Shown here in pieces: positions 1 to 6,405 of a stretch of DNA of 10,165 bases. A program made the translations under genes and the position numbers. A model generated the notes under the pieces. It saw only the letters and a list, made by a program, of their open reading frames with translations, did no database searches and was not told the DNA's origin. Source of the DNA: Phocaeicola_A sp963624095 (GTDB taxonomy: Bacteria > Bacteroidota > Bacteroidia > Bacteroidales > Bacteroidaceae). Position 1 is the stretch's first letter. Every line of letters starts with the position of its first letter. The DNA lies in contig CAVFNZ010000091.1 in the NCBI GenBank assembly GCA_963624095.1, forward strand, positions 1 through 10,165, written 5' to 3'.

Positions 1-58
1 TCGAACCAGTGACACAAGGATTTTCAGTCCTTTGCTCTACCAACTGAGCTATGGCACC
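1..58 (-). tRNA. tRNA-Phe (anticodon GAA), 3' part cut off by window edge
   Basis: Read on the minus strand from 58 downward, the sequence folds as a tRNA. It has a 7-nt acceptor 5' strand (GGTGCCA), a TA linker, a D stem GCTC/GAGC around AGTTGGTA, and an anticodon stem AAGGA/TCCTT around the loop CTGAAAA. A five-base variable region GTGTC follows, then the T-stem start ACTGG and the T-loop start TTCGA. The loop places the anticodon as GAA, which reads Phe codons. The 3' half of the T arm, the acceptor 3' strand and any encoded CCA lie outside the window. A Bacteroides-type promoter sits just upstream at 84-115. Confidence 0.95.
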
Positions 59-83
59 AAATGTTTCATCTTCTTTTGCGGTG

Positions 84-115
84 CAAAGGTAAGACAAACT
101 TTTGAACCACGCAAC
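84..115 (-). promoter_or_regulatory. Bacteroides-type promoter for tRNA-Phe
   Basis: On the minus strand the octamer TACCTTTG (91 to 84) fits the Bacteroides primary sigma factor -7 consensus TAnnTTTG exactly. GTTG at 115-112 matches three of four bases of the -33 element TTTG, with a 20-nt spacer, inside the usual 19-21 range. The -7 box ends 25 nt before the mature tRNA 5' end, giving a short leader for RNase P removal. The match to consensus is seen; transcription from it is inferred. Confidence 0.65.
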
Positions 116-170
116 TATTGGAGGAAAATATTTCCGTTTTTGTTTTGTATTGCCAGCAAACTCGGCTTTT

Positions 171-225
171 AGCGTCCCCTCCCTCGCCTTCTCCGCTACG
201 CTCTGAAGACGAGGGATGGGACGCT
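171..225 (-). terminator. Long hairpin between thiL and tRNA-Phe (possible terminator)
   Basis: The arms at 171-191 and 205-225 are 21-nt inverted repeats differing at two places: one A-G mismatch and one G-U wobble in the minus-strand RNA. They enclose a 13-nt loop. The stem is GC-rich and should be very stable. No U-run follows on the minus strand (the next bases are AAAAGCC), so it is not a textbook intrinsic terminator. It lies downstream of thiL and upstream of the tRNA promoter, so ending or protecting the operon transcript is the simplest role. A small RNA or a repeated intergenic element is also possible. Confidence 0.45.
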
Positions 226-331
226 GTGTTTGCACCTCTGTCTTGAATCTGCATATTCCGGAGCATACCCGTTCAGCATTCCGGGGATGCGGCGTGCACA
301 GGGGACTGTGTTCTGTCAATCAGACCACGAA

Positions 332-366
332 TCCATTGCAGAGGGGAGGCCCTCTACTGCAATGGA
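332..366 (-). terminator. Hairpin spanning the thiL stop codon
   Basis: In the minus-strand RNA, TCCATTGCAG pairs with CTGCAATGGA. After a 3-nt bulge, AGGG pairs with CCCT around the loop CCTC, giving 14 base pairs. The bulge in this register is the thiL stop codon TAG (356-354), and the last thiL codons form the 5' arm. No U-tract follows. It could act as a terminator or a 3'-end stabiliser of the sppA-lpxK-punA-thiL mRNA. The pairing is seen; the role is inferred. Confidence 0.45.
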
Positions 367-1388
367 TTCCAGCCTTGGGCTTTCAGCTCAAACTCCTGAC
401 CGTCGCGGGTGATGAGGGCCGTGCCGAGCTCCGGTTTGGTGATGTGGCCGATGATGTGGATGTCGTCTATCTCGGCAATGCGTTCGTGGTCGGCGAGCGG
501 AACGGTGAACAGTAGCTCGTAGTCCTCACCGCCGTTCAGGGCGCAGGTGCTTACGTTCATGTTCAGTTCCTCCGCCATCACAGCGGTCTGGTAGTCCAGG
601 GGGATGCGCTCCTCGTAGACACGGCAACCCACTTTGCTCTGACTGCAGATGTGTAGCAGCTCTGACGAGAGGCCATCCGAGATGTCCATCATCGCTGTCG
701 GTTTGATGCCTGCCTGACGCAGTTTCTCGATGATGTCGCCACGGGCTTCGGGTTTCAGTTGCCGCTCCAACAGGTATTCCTTGCCACTGAAGTCGGGGTT
801 GACCTCTTTCTGTCCGGCGAACACGCTCTTCTCACGCTCCAGCAGTTGCAGCCCCATGTAGGCGGCCCCAAGGTCGCCCGACACGCAGATGAGGTCGGTG
901 TCATGCGCGCCGTTGCGGTAAACAATCCGGTCTCGGTCCGCCTCGCCAATGCAGGTGATGCTGATGGCCAGTCCGGTGAGCGACGAGGTGGTGTCGCCAC
1001 CGATGATGTCCACGTGATGGGTCTCGCACGCCAACTTCAGTCCGGCGTAGAATTCCTCCATGTCCTCGATGCAGAAACGCTTGGAGAGCGCCACCGACAC
1101 GGTCATCTGCCGTGGCGTGCCGTTCATGGCATAGATGTCGGAGATGTTCACCATGGCCGACTTGTAACCCAAGTGTTTCAGCGGTGTGTAGACCAAATCG
1201 AAATGCACGCCCTCCATCAGCATATCGGTCGTCACGAGCACTTCCTTGTCGGGATAGTGGAGCACGGCGCAGTCGTCGCCTACGCCATAACGGGTCGATT
1301 CATTTTGCGTCTTCATGCCTTGGGTCAGGTGCTTTATCAGTCCGAACTCGCCCAAGGTGGCTATTTCCGTTCTTTTGTTTTCTTGCAT
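354..1388 (-). CDS. thiL: Thiamine-monophosphate kinase ThiL
   Basis: Cytoplasmic enzyme that uses ATP to phosphorylate thiamine monophosphate to thiamine diphosphate, the last step of cofactor synthesis. The 344-residue protein is near the usual ThiL length and shows the AIRS/PurM-type kinase layout. GVGDDCAV (35-42) and TTDMLMEGVHF (53-63) are the N-terminal metal and nucleotide motifs. KSAMVNISDIYAMNG (76-90) follows, with GGDTT at 130-134 and SGDLG at 170-174. MDISDGLSSEL (234-244) and NGGEDYELLFT (285-295) form the C-terminal half. The Asp residues expected to bind Mg-ATP are present. The start ATG lies 3 nt after the punA stop (TGA CAC ATG), so the gene is translationally close to punA and is the last gene of the operon. 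Its 3' end is built into a hairpin. No truncation is seen. Confidence 0.96.
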   Translation of the reverse strand: MQENKRTEIATLGEFGLIKHLTQGMKTQNESTRYGVGDDCAVLHYPDKEVLVTTDMLMEGVHFDLVYTPLKHLGYKSAMVNISDIYAMNGTPRQMTVSVALSKRFCIEDMEEFYAGLKLACETHHVDIIGGDTTSSLTGLAISITCIGEADRDRIVYRNGAHDTDLICVSGDLGAAYMGLQLLEREKSVFAGQKEVNPDFSGKEYLLERQLKPEARGDIIEKLRQAGIKPTAMMDISDGLSSELLHICSQSKVGCRVYEERIPLDYQTAVMAEELNMNVSTCALNGGEDYELLFTVPLADHERIAEIDDIHIIGHITKPELGTALITRDGQEFELKAQGWNPLQ

Positions 1389-1391
1389 GTG

Positions 1392-2216
1392 TCAATGTCT
1401 GTTTATGAGTTCGCGCATGATGGCGGTCATCCGTGGCTGTGCCTTGTCGGCAGCCTGTTGCACTTCCTCATGGGTTATTTCCATAATCTTTCCTTCCACG
1501 CCCAGGTCCGTGATGACCGAGATGCCGAACACGCGCATCCCGCAATGTCTGGCCACAATCACTTCGGGTATGGTGGACATGCCCACGGCATCAGCACCGA
1601 AGGTGCGGAACATGCGGTACTCGGCCGGTGTTTCGTAGGTGGGGCCTTGCGTGCCTAAGTAAACGCCTTCCTGCACGGCGAAGCCCTGTTCGGCGGCTAT
1701 CGCCTTGGCCTTGGCCACCAGCTCCTTGTCATACGCTTCGCTCATGTCCGGGAAACGCGGACCATAAGGAATGTTCTTGCCGCGCAACGGGTGCTCGGGG
1801 AAGAAGTTGATGTGGTCGGTGATAATCATCAGGTCGCCAATGGAGAAACGGGGATTGGTGCCTCCCGCGGCGTTGGAGACGAAGAGCGTGGTGACGCCCA
1901 GCTCGCGCATCACCCGGATGGGGAAGGTTACCTCTTTCATGGAGTAGCCTTCGTAGTAGTGAAACCGTCCCTGCATGGCAAGGATGTCTTTGTTTCCCAA
2001 CTTACCGAACAGGAGCTTTCCGCTGTGTCCCTCCACGGTGGAGACGGGGAAGTTGGGTATCTCTTGATAAGGAATCTCGTATTTGTCGGTAATCTCGTCG
2101 GCCAGGCTACCCAGCCCGGTTCCCAGGATGATGGCGGTCTGTGGACTGCTATGCATTCTGCTTCTGACGTAGGACGTTGTTTCTTGAATTCGTTCTAACA
2201 TATTTGACAATATCAT
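1392..2216 (-). CDS. punA: Purine nucleoside phosphorylase (trimeric, PNP family)
   Basis: Cytoplasmic salvage enzyme that cleaves purine (deoxy)nucleosides with phosphate into base and (deoxy)ribose-1-phosphate. The 274-residue sequence matches the low-mass trimeric PNP class. GTGLGSLAD (32-40) is the phosphate loop, followed by VEGHSG (61-66), QGRFHYYEGY (82-91), NAAGG (116-119 region), GPTYETPAE (191-199) with the purine-binding Glu, and VGMSTIPEVIVARHCG (211-226). The usual purine-contacting Asn of the ITN motif is Asp here (ITD, residue 237). The first 68 nt overlap the 3' end of lpxK in another frame. An alternative ATG at 2201 (protein starting MLERIQE) would shorten the overlap to 53 nt and resembles the start I recall for Bacteroides homologues. 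I kept 2216 because a GGAGAAAG-like purine stretch precedes it, but the choice is open. Confidence 0.95.
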   Translation of the reverse strand: MILSNMLERIQETTSYVRSRMHSSPQTAIILGTGLGSLADEITDKYEIPYQEIPNFPVSTVEGHSGKLLFGKLGNKDILAMQGRFHYYEGYSMKEVTFPIRVMRELGVTTLFVSNAAGGTNPRFSIGDLMIITDHINFFPEHPLRGKNIPYGPRFPDMSEAYDKELVAKAKAIAAEQGFAVQEGVYLGTQGPTYETPAEYRMFRTFGADAVGMSTIPEVIVARHCGMRVFGISVITDLGVEGKIMEITHEEVQQAADKAQPRMTAIMRELINRH

Positions 2217-3261
2217 TGATAAGTTCTTTCTCCCCGTCCAGCAGGAACGTCACCTTGATGGGAAGGGCATAGAGACGGCTCTTGAACGCGTCGTCCAGGG
2301 CGAGGTCCCGCATGCGCGCGGCATCCTTCTCGGTGGTGATGACGATACGCTTCTCGGGGTCCAACCGATTGAAGGCCGACTGCATCTGGCTCACGTCACT
2401 CTTCGAGAACTCATGATGGTCCGCGTAGTGGAGCGTGTTGAAACGTTTGCTGTAAGATCGGATCTTCTCTTCCAAGGGGCGTGGCGAGGCGATGCCCGTG
2501 ACGAGCAATATGTTCGGGTTGTCGCGCAAGACCTCCAACGGCAACGATTCCGTATCCGCAAAGACAGGTTTCAGGTTGTCATACTCCATGGTGGAGAAGT
2601 AGAGCTTCTGGTATGGAAAGAGATTGAGGCTTTTCGCTATGATGCGATAGTCCATCGGCTTGAGGTCGTCGGGACATTTCGTCACGATGACGATGTTGGC
2701 ACGGTCTTTCCCCTTGACGGACTCGCGCAGCCGACCCGCGGGCAGGAGCGTGTCCTCGTTGAACGGGCGGTTGTAGTTGCACAGCAGAATGCTGATTCCG
2801 GGTCTTACGTAGCGATGCTGGAAGGCATCGTCGAGCAGTATCAGGTCCAAGCCCGGCGCAACACTCTCACGGCTCAGCTCTTCTATGCCGTGGCAGCGGT
2901 CTTTGTCCGCCGCCACATAGCAATCGGGGAACTTGTGCTTTATCTGGTAAGGCTCGTCGCCAATCATGGTCGCTTTCGTTTTCTCCGTGGCCAAGACGAA
3001 ACCTTTCGATTTACGCTTGTAGCCCCGGCTCAGCACGGCCACTTTGAAGTGTTCCTGCAGGTGGCGTACGAGAAACTCCGTGTGGGGAGTCTTGCCGGTG
3101 CCGCCAACAGTGATGTTGCCGATGGAGATGACCGGCACGTCATAGGTCTTCGACTGAAGGATGCCCATGTCGAACAGATGATTGCGGAAGGACACCCCGA
3201 TACCGTAGAGCATCGAGAAGGGGATGAGCCATCGGTTGGTTTGTGGGTGCGTGTTGTTCAT
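2149..3261 (-). CDS. lpxK: Tetraacyldisaccharide 4'-kinase LpxK
   Basis: Inner-membrane-associated kinase that phosphorylates the 4' position of the tetraacylated disaccharide lipid A precursor to give lipid IVA. The 370-residue protein carries a hydrophobic, amphipathic N-terminus (WLIPFSMLYGIGVSF, 11-25) and a P-loop GGTGKTP (53-59). LSRGYKRKSKG (77-87) and GDEP (101-104) follow, then the LpxK signature DDAFQHR (144-150), LPAGRLRE (173-180), DHHEFS (281-286) and ITTEKDAARM (308-317). I chose the ATG at 3261 because homologues begin a few residues before this N-terminal helix. The open frame continues to an ATG at 3363, but that would overlap sppA by 82 nt and add 34 residues unlike LpxK. 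The gene starts 20 nt after the sppA stop, and its end overlaps punA out of frame. It is longer than the E. coli enzyme, as I would expect for this group. Confidence 0.95.
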   Translation of the reverse strand: MNNTHPQTNRWLIPFSMLYGIGVSFRNHLFDMGILQSKTYDVPVISIGNITVGGTGKTPHTEFLVRHLQEHFKVAVLSRGYKRKSKGFVLATEKTKATMIGDEPYQIKHKFPDCYVAADKDRCHGIEELSRESVAPGLDLILLDDAFQHRYVRPGISILLCNYNRPFNEDTLLPAGRLRESVKGKDRANIVIVTKCPDDLKPMDYRIIAKSLNLFPYQKLYFSTMEYDNLKPVFADTESLPLEVLRDNPNILLVTGIASPRPLEEKIRSYSKRFNTLHYADHHEFSKSDVSQMQSAFNRLDPEKRIVITTEKDAARMRDLALDDAFKSRLYALPIKVTFLLDGEKELINDIVKYVRTNSRNNVLRQKQNA

Positions 3262-3281
3262 TGGCGGTTTTAAGTTGTTTG

Positions 3282-5048
3282 TTAGAGATTCAGGTTTAGT
3301 CCGAAAGGAAGGCGAGCCTGTAACTTGTCCTTCTTGTCGATATTTTGGATAAACTCTACGCAAGGGTAGAGTTCCGGCATTTTGCTGCGGAGCGTTTCCC
3401 GGATATAGTCATCCCTTTTGCGGTTGAGTAGTTTGGTCAGCATACTCTCTTTCCGTGGATAGTCCACCAGGTAGTAGTCGTCGATGTCGGCTTCGATGGC
3501 TGCCATGACGATGGCCGTGTCGATGCCTCCCAGTTGGTCCACCAAACCTGACTTTTGTGCGGCCTCACCGGTCCAGACGCGGCCTTCGGCCAGGCTCTTG
3601 ATGGAGTCTGTGCTCAGCCCTCTGCCTTCCGCGCAACGGGAAACGAACAGCTCGTATCCGCGGTTTACGCTTTGCTGGACATAGCCGCGTTCCTCATCGT
3701 TGAAGGAACGGACGATGCCGTTTGTCCCGGCAAACTTATTGGTATTTACCTCCTCGATGCGCAGTCCGAGCTTCTCGGTCAGCACCTTTTCGAAGCTGGG
3801 CACCATTCCAAAGATGCCTATCGAGCCGGTCAGCGTTGTGGGCTCCGCCACAATCTTGGTCGCCGCGCACGAGATGTAGTAACCGCCCGAAGCGGCATAG
3901 TCGCCCATGGAGACTATCACCGGTTTCTTCGCTTTCAGCTTCTTTACCTCGTTCCAAATCTGTTCCGAACCGAAGGCACTGCCGCCCGGCGAGTTTACGC
4001 GCAGCACCACGGCCTTGATGTCGTCCTCCTCCGCCAGCTCCCGCAGCGTGCGGCTCATCCTCTGGGAGTCAATGCCCTCTTCTTCCATCGTCGTGCCGTC
4101 TATTTCGCCTTCCGCATAGTAGACGGCAATGCCGTCTTCCACAGAGGTTGCTTCCCCCAGTGGAATGTTCATCATGTCGCTGAGGCTAAGCAGATTGAGG
4201 TCAGCGTCTTCCTCAACTCCGGCATACGCTTTCAGCACCTCCTTCACGTCGTTCTGATAAATCAGGGTGTCCACCATGCCCACTCTCACAAATTCGGCGG
4301 TTTCACCCGCTGAGATGAACCGGTCGGCAAAGCTGTTGAGCGAGTCGGGACAGATTTTGCGCGAAGCCGCCACGCCGTTCACCACTTTGTCCCAGATTGA
4401 CTGCAAGTAGGCGGTAATCTGTTCGCGGTTGGCATCGCCCATACTGTTGGAGGTGAAAGGTTCCACCGCCGCCTTGTAAGCGCCCACCTTGAATATCTGC
4501 ATGTCCACGCCAACCTTCTCAAGCAAATCTTTGAAGTACATCGTTTGTGAGGAGAGGCCCACCCAGTCTACACTGCCGATGGGGTTGAGCGTCACCAAGT
4601 CGGCCACGCTGCAGAGGTAGTAGCAGCCCTGCGTATAGTTGTCGCCATAGGCAACGATAAACTTCTCTTCCTTGAAGTCGAGCAACGCGTCCCGAATGGC
4701 CTTGAGGGTGGCCGGACCGGCCTGCAAGTCACCTGCCCGCAGGTAGATGCCTTTTATCTGAGGGGTGTATTTCGCATCCTCAATAGCTGTCAAAATCTCC
4801 TTCAGACCCATGGTGGTGGATTGATTTCCCATCAGCATGTCCACCGGCGAATCTTCCGTGGCCTGTTCCGCGACGCTACCCGTGAGGTCGAGCACCATGA
4901 CGGAATTCTCCCTCACCTCGGTCTCTTGGGGGCTGGAGGCGAAAGCGACTATCGCACTTACCACGAGAATGCATAGAAAAAGGCAGATTCCTCCGGTAAC
5001 AATCAAACCAGTTACGGTGGCGAGCGTAAACTTGATAAAGTCCTTCAT
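3282..5048 (-). CDS. sppA: Signal peptide peptidase SppA, 67 kDa type
   Basis: Membrane-anchored serine protease that degrades signal peptides left in the inner membrane after export. The 588-residue protein has one N-terminal transmembrane segment (about 10-37) and then two ClpP/crotonase-like S49 peptidase repeats, the arrangement of the long E. coli-type SppA. The catalytic Lys is visible in GAYKAAVEPF (Lys192, first repeat). The nucleophile is in MGDYAASGGYY (Ser387, second repeat), so both halves of the Ser/Lys dyad are present. VNSPGGSAFGSEQIW (351-365) and TLTGSIGIFG (405-414) are further family motifs. It is the first gene of the sppA-lpxK-punA-thiL operon, with a good promoter 22-29 nt upstream of its ATG. 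Confidence 0.96.
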   Translation of the reverse strand: MKDFIKFTLATVTGLIVTGGICLFLCILVVSAIVAFASSPQETEVRENSVMVLDLTGSVAEQATEDSPVDMLMGNQSTTMGLKEILTAIEDAKYTPQIKGIYLRAGDLQAGPATLKAIRDALLDFKEEKFIVAYGDNYTQGCYYLCSVADLVTLNPIGSVDWVGLSSQTMYFKDLLEKVGVDMQIFKVGAYKAAVEPFTSNSMGDANREQITAYLQSIWDKVVNGVAASRKICPDSLNSFADRFISAGETAEFVRVGMVDTLIYQNDVKEVLKAYAGVEEDADLNLLSLSDMMNIPLGEATSVEDGIAVYYAEGEIDGTTMEEEGIDSQRMSRTLRELAEEDDIKAVVLRVNSPGGSAFGSEQIWNEVKKLKAKKPVIVSMGDYAASGGYYISCAATKIVAEPTTLTGSIGIFGMVPSFEKVLTEKLGLRIEEVNTNKFAGTNGIVRSFNDEERGYVQQSVNRGYELFVSRCAEGRGLSTDSIKSLAEGRVWTGEAAQKSGLVDQLGGIDTAIVMAAIEADIDDYYLVDYPRKESMLTKLLNRKRDDYIRETLRSKMPELYPCVEFIQNIDKKDKLQARLPFGLNLNL

Positions 5049-5069
5049 GACAAACGTTCATGTTTTCAA

Positions 5070-5104
5070 CAAAGGTAGTGCATATTTTTTAATTAATAAG
5101 CAAA
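5070..5104 (-). promoter_or_regulatory. Bacteroides-type promoter for sppA-lpxK-punA-thiL
   Basis: On the minus strand TACCTTTG (5077 to 5070) is an exact match to the Bacteroides -7 consensus TAnnTTTG, and TTTG at 5104-5101 matches the -33 element. The spacer is 23 nt, slightly longer than the usual 19-21, and is almost all A and T. A start site a few bases beyond the box would leave a leader of roughly 15-20 nt before the sppA ATG at 5048. The same octamer precedes the tRNA-Phe gene. Confidence 0.6.
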
Positions 5105-5126
5105 TATTGGGGACTTTTTCTATTCA

Positions 5127-5153
5127 AGCCTCAGAAACTGAGGTTTTGAGGCT
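5127..5153 (-). terminator. Hairpin after the export operon (weak terminator candidate)
   Basis: Immediately at the stop of the last export gene, the minus-strand sequence can form CCTCAG-TTT-CTGAGG, a 6-bp stem with a 3-nt loop. Alternatively AGCCTCA pairs with TGAGGCT, a 7-bp stem enclosing the first. The two structures exclude each other because they share the distal arm. No U-run follows on the minus strand; a TTTT follows the short stem on the plus strand instead. A role in ending the export transcript before the sppA promoter is plausible but unproven. Confidence 0.35.
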
Positions 5154-6399
5154 ATTTTGTCCGCTCGTCACGCAGCTGTTGAAGTCGTTGCAGCGCATGT
5201 TTGCGCGAAAGCATAATCTGGTGGCGATAGACCAGGCAGGCGGTGATGAAGTAGCATCCGGCCTGTAGCCAAAGGGCCTGGTATTCCACCCGCACCTGGT
5301 CGAGCGTGGCCCCCATGCTGTTGATGCGTATGAATCCGTTGATGCCGAACGTGGAGGGAAACAGGTAGGAAAGGTATTTCCAGAACGTAGGCACGGCGGC
5401 TCCCGGCCACGAGATTCCGCTGATGAAGAGGAACACCATGGAGGTGAAGATGAACGCCACCATGCAGGTTTCGCGGTCGCGTATGAGGATGGAGGCGGTC
5501 ATGGCAAAGAAGATGCACGCCGCGATGTAGGGGATGAGGAACCCGAAGAGCGTGGCGGCGTGAGCCAACTGCAGCAGGCTGAAGAGGTGGGGGACGAGGC
5601 ACGTCATGTACGTCCCCATGAGCAGGAACACCATGAAGTAGACCAGCGACTTGCCGAGTACGATGCGCAGCGTGCCGTGATAGTGCCGGTTAATGGGGAC
5701 GAGGTCGCTGAAGCGGTTGTGCTCGCGCGCCGTTCCCACAGAGAGGCCTATGCCCAAGAGCAGGGTTTGTTGGATAATCAGGATGATGACTCCCGGAATG
5801 ATGAAACTGGCAAAGCCGCCTTGAGGGTTGAACATACTCACCTCGGTATACTTGATGGGTTGTGTGCCCACTTCGTCCTGCCGGTTGGTCGTGTTGCCCA
5901 GTCGGGAAATTTTTATCTCTTTGTTCATCTTCAGCGACACGTCCGTGCAGGTGCTCAGTATGGCTTTGTAGTAGAGCAGTCCGCTCATGTCGCAGTATAT
6001 CATCACGCGGGTCTGCCGTCCTTGCGCCAGGTCCCGGTCAAACTCCTCCGGTATGTAGATGATGCCGTAGGCTTTCCGCTGGCGAATCAGTTCCTTCGCC
6101 TCTTCCATGTCCGCGCAGTGGGAAGTAATCTCCACATTGGCCCCTCCGTCCGTCAGTCTCAGAAACTGTCGGCTCAGGGCCGAGTTGGCATGGTCTACCA
6201 CCGCCACGGGTACGTCGCGCACGCCCTCGTTCGTGTAGATGAAGGTGTAGAGTACCGGATAACCCAACGGCACGAGGATGAAAAAGATGAGCACGCCCTG
6301 GTCCTTGAAGACGTTACGGAGTTCTTGGAGCCAGATGTGGAACAGGTCGTGGATACCCTCTTTGATGATATGTGAAAGTGAGTCGCGTTTCATGTTCAT
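5152..6399 (-). CDS. ABC-2-type membrane permease (second of a pair)
   Basis: Inner-membrane subunit of a putative export pump. The 415-residue protein has the ABC-2 permease layout of the YbhS/YbhR/YhhJ group. A cytoplasmic N-terminal helix precedes a first transmembrane segment (about 36-56) and a large periplasmic domain (about 57-195). Five more hydrophobic segments lie near 198-221, 248-270, 280-303, 312-330 and 375-392. The conserved region SGISWPGAAVP (327-337) and LSYLFPST (343-350) lies before the last segment. It starts 6 nt after the stop of the neighbouring permease; an in-frame ATG two codons later (6393) is an equally good start. It has no nucleotide-binding motifs, so it would need a separate ATPase. 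The substrate cannot be read from the sequence. Confidence 0.88.
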   Translation of the reverse strand: MNMKRDSLSHIIKEGIHDLFHIWLQELRNVFKDQGVLIFFILVPLGYPVLYTFIYTNEGVRDVPVAVVDHANSALSRQFLRLTDGGANVEITSHCADMEEAKELIRQRKAYGIIYIPEEFDRDLAQGRQTRVMIYCDMSGLLYYKAILSTCTDVSLKMNKEIKISRLGNTTNRQDEVGTQPIKYTEVSMFNPQGGFASFIIPGVIILIIQQTLLLGIGLSVGTAREHNRFSDLVPINRHYHGTLRIVLGKSLVYFMVFLLMGTYMTCLVPHLFSLLQLAHAATLFGFLIPYIAACIFFAMTASILIRDRETCMVAFIFTSMVFLFISGISWPGAAVPTFWKYLSYLFPSTFGINGFIRINSMGATLDQVRVEYQALWLQAGCYFITACLVYRHQIMLSRKHALQRLQQLRDERTK

Positions 6400-6405
6400 G
6401 CCGAT

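Noticed and set aside
66..266. 66-codon minus-strand open frame in the thiL/tRNA gap
   Set aside because: It runs through the long inverted repeat and the tRNA promoter, and its Ser/Gly/Lys-rich translation looks non-coding.
297..310. Small hairpin CACAG/CTGTG
   Set aside because: Only 5 bp with a 4-nt loop and no U-run; expected by chance in a region this size.
759..1658. 299-codon plus-strand open frame across thiL and punA
   Set aside because: It crosses two well-supported minus-strand genes and resembles no protein family; a shadow frame.
2413..3273. 286-codon plus-strand open frame opposite lpxK
   Set aside because: Antisense to an lpxK gene with all motifs intact; Val/Arg/His-rich translation without domains.
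3262..3363. Extended lpxK start at 3363
   Set aside because: It would overlap sppA by 82 nt and add 34 residues that do not resemble LpxK; the ATG at 3261 fits the family N-terminus.
5560..6375. 271-codon plus-strand open frame opposite the second permease
   Set aside because: Antisense shadow of a clear membrane protein gene, with no promoter or family resemblance.
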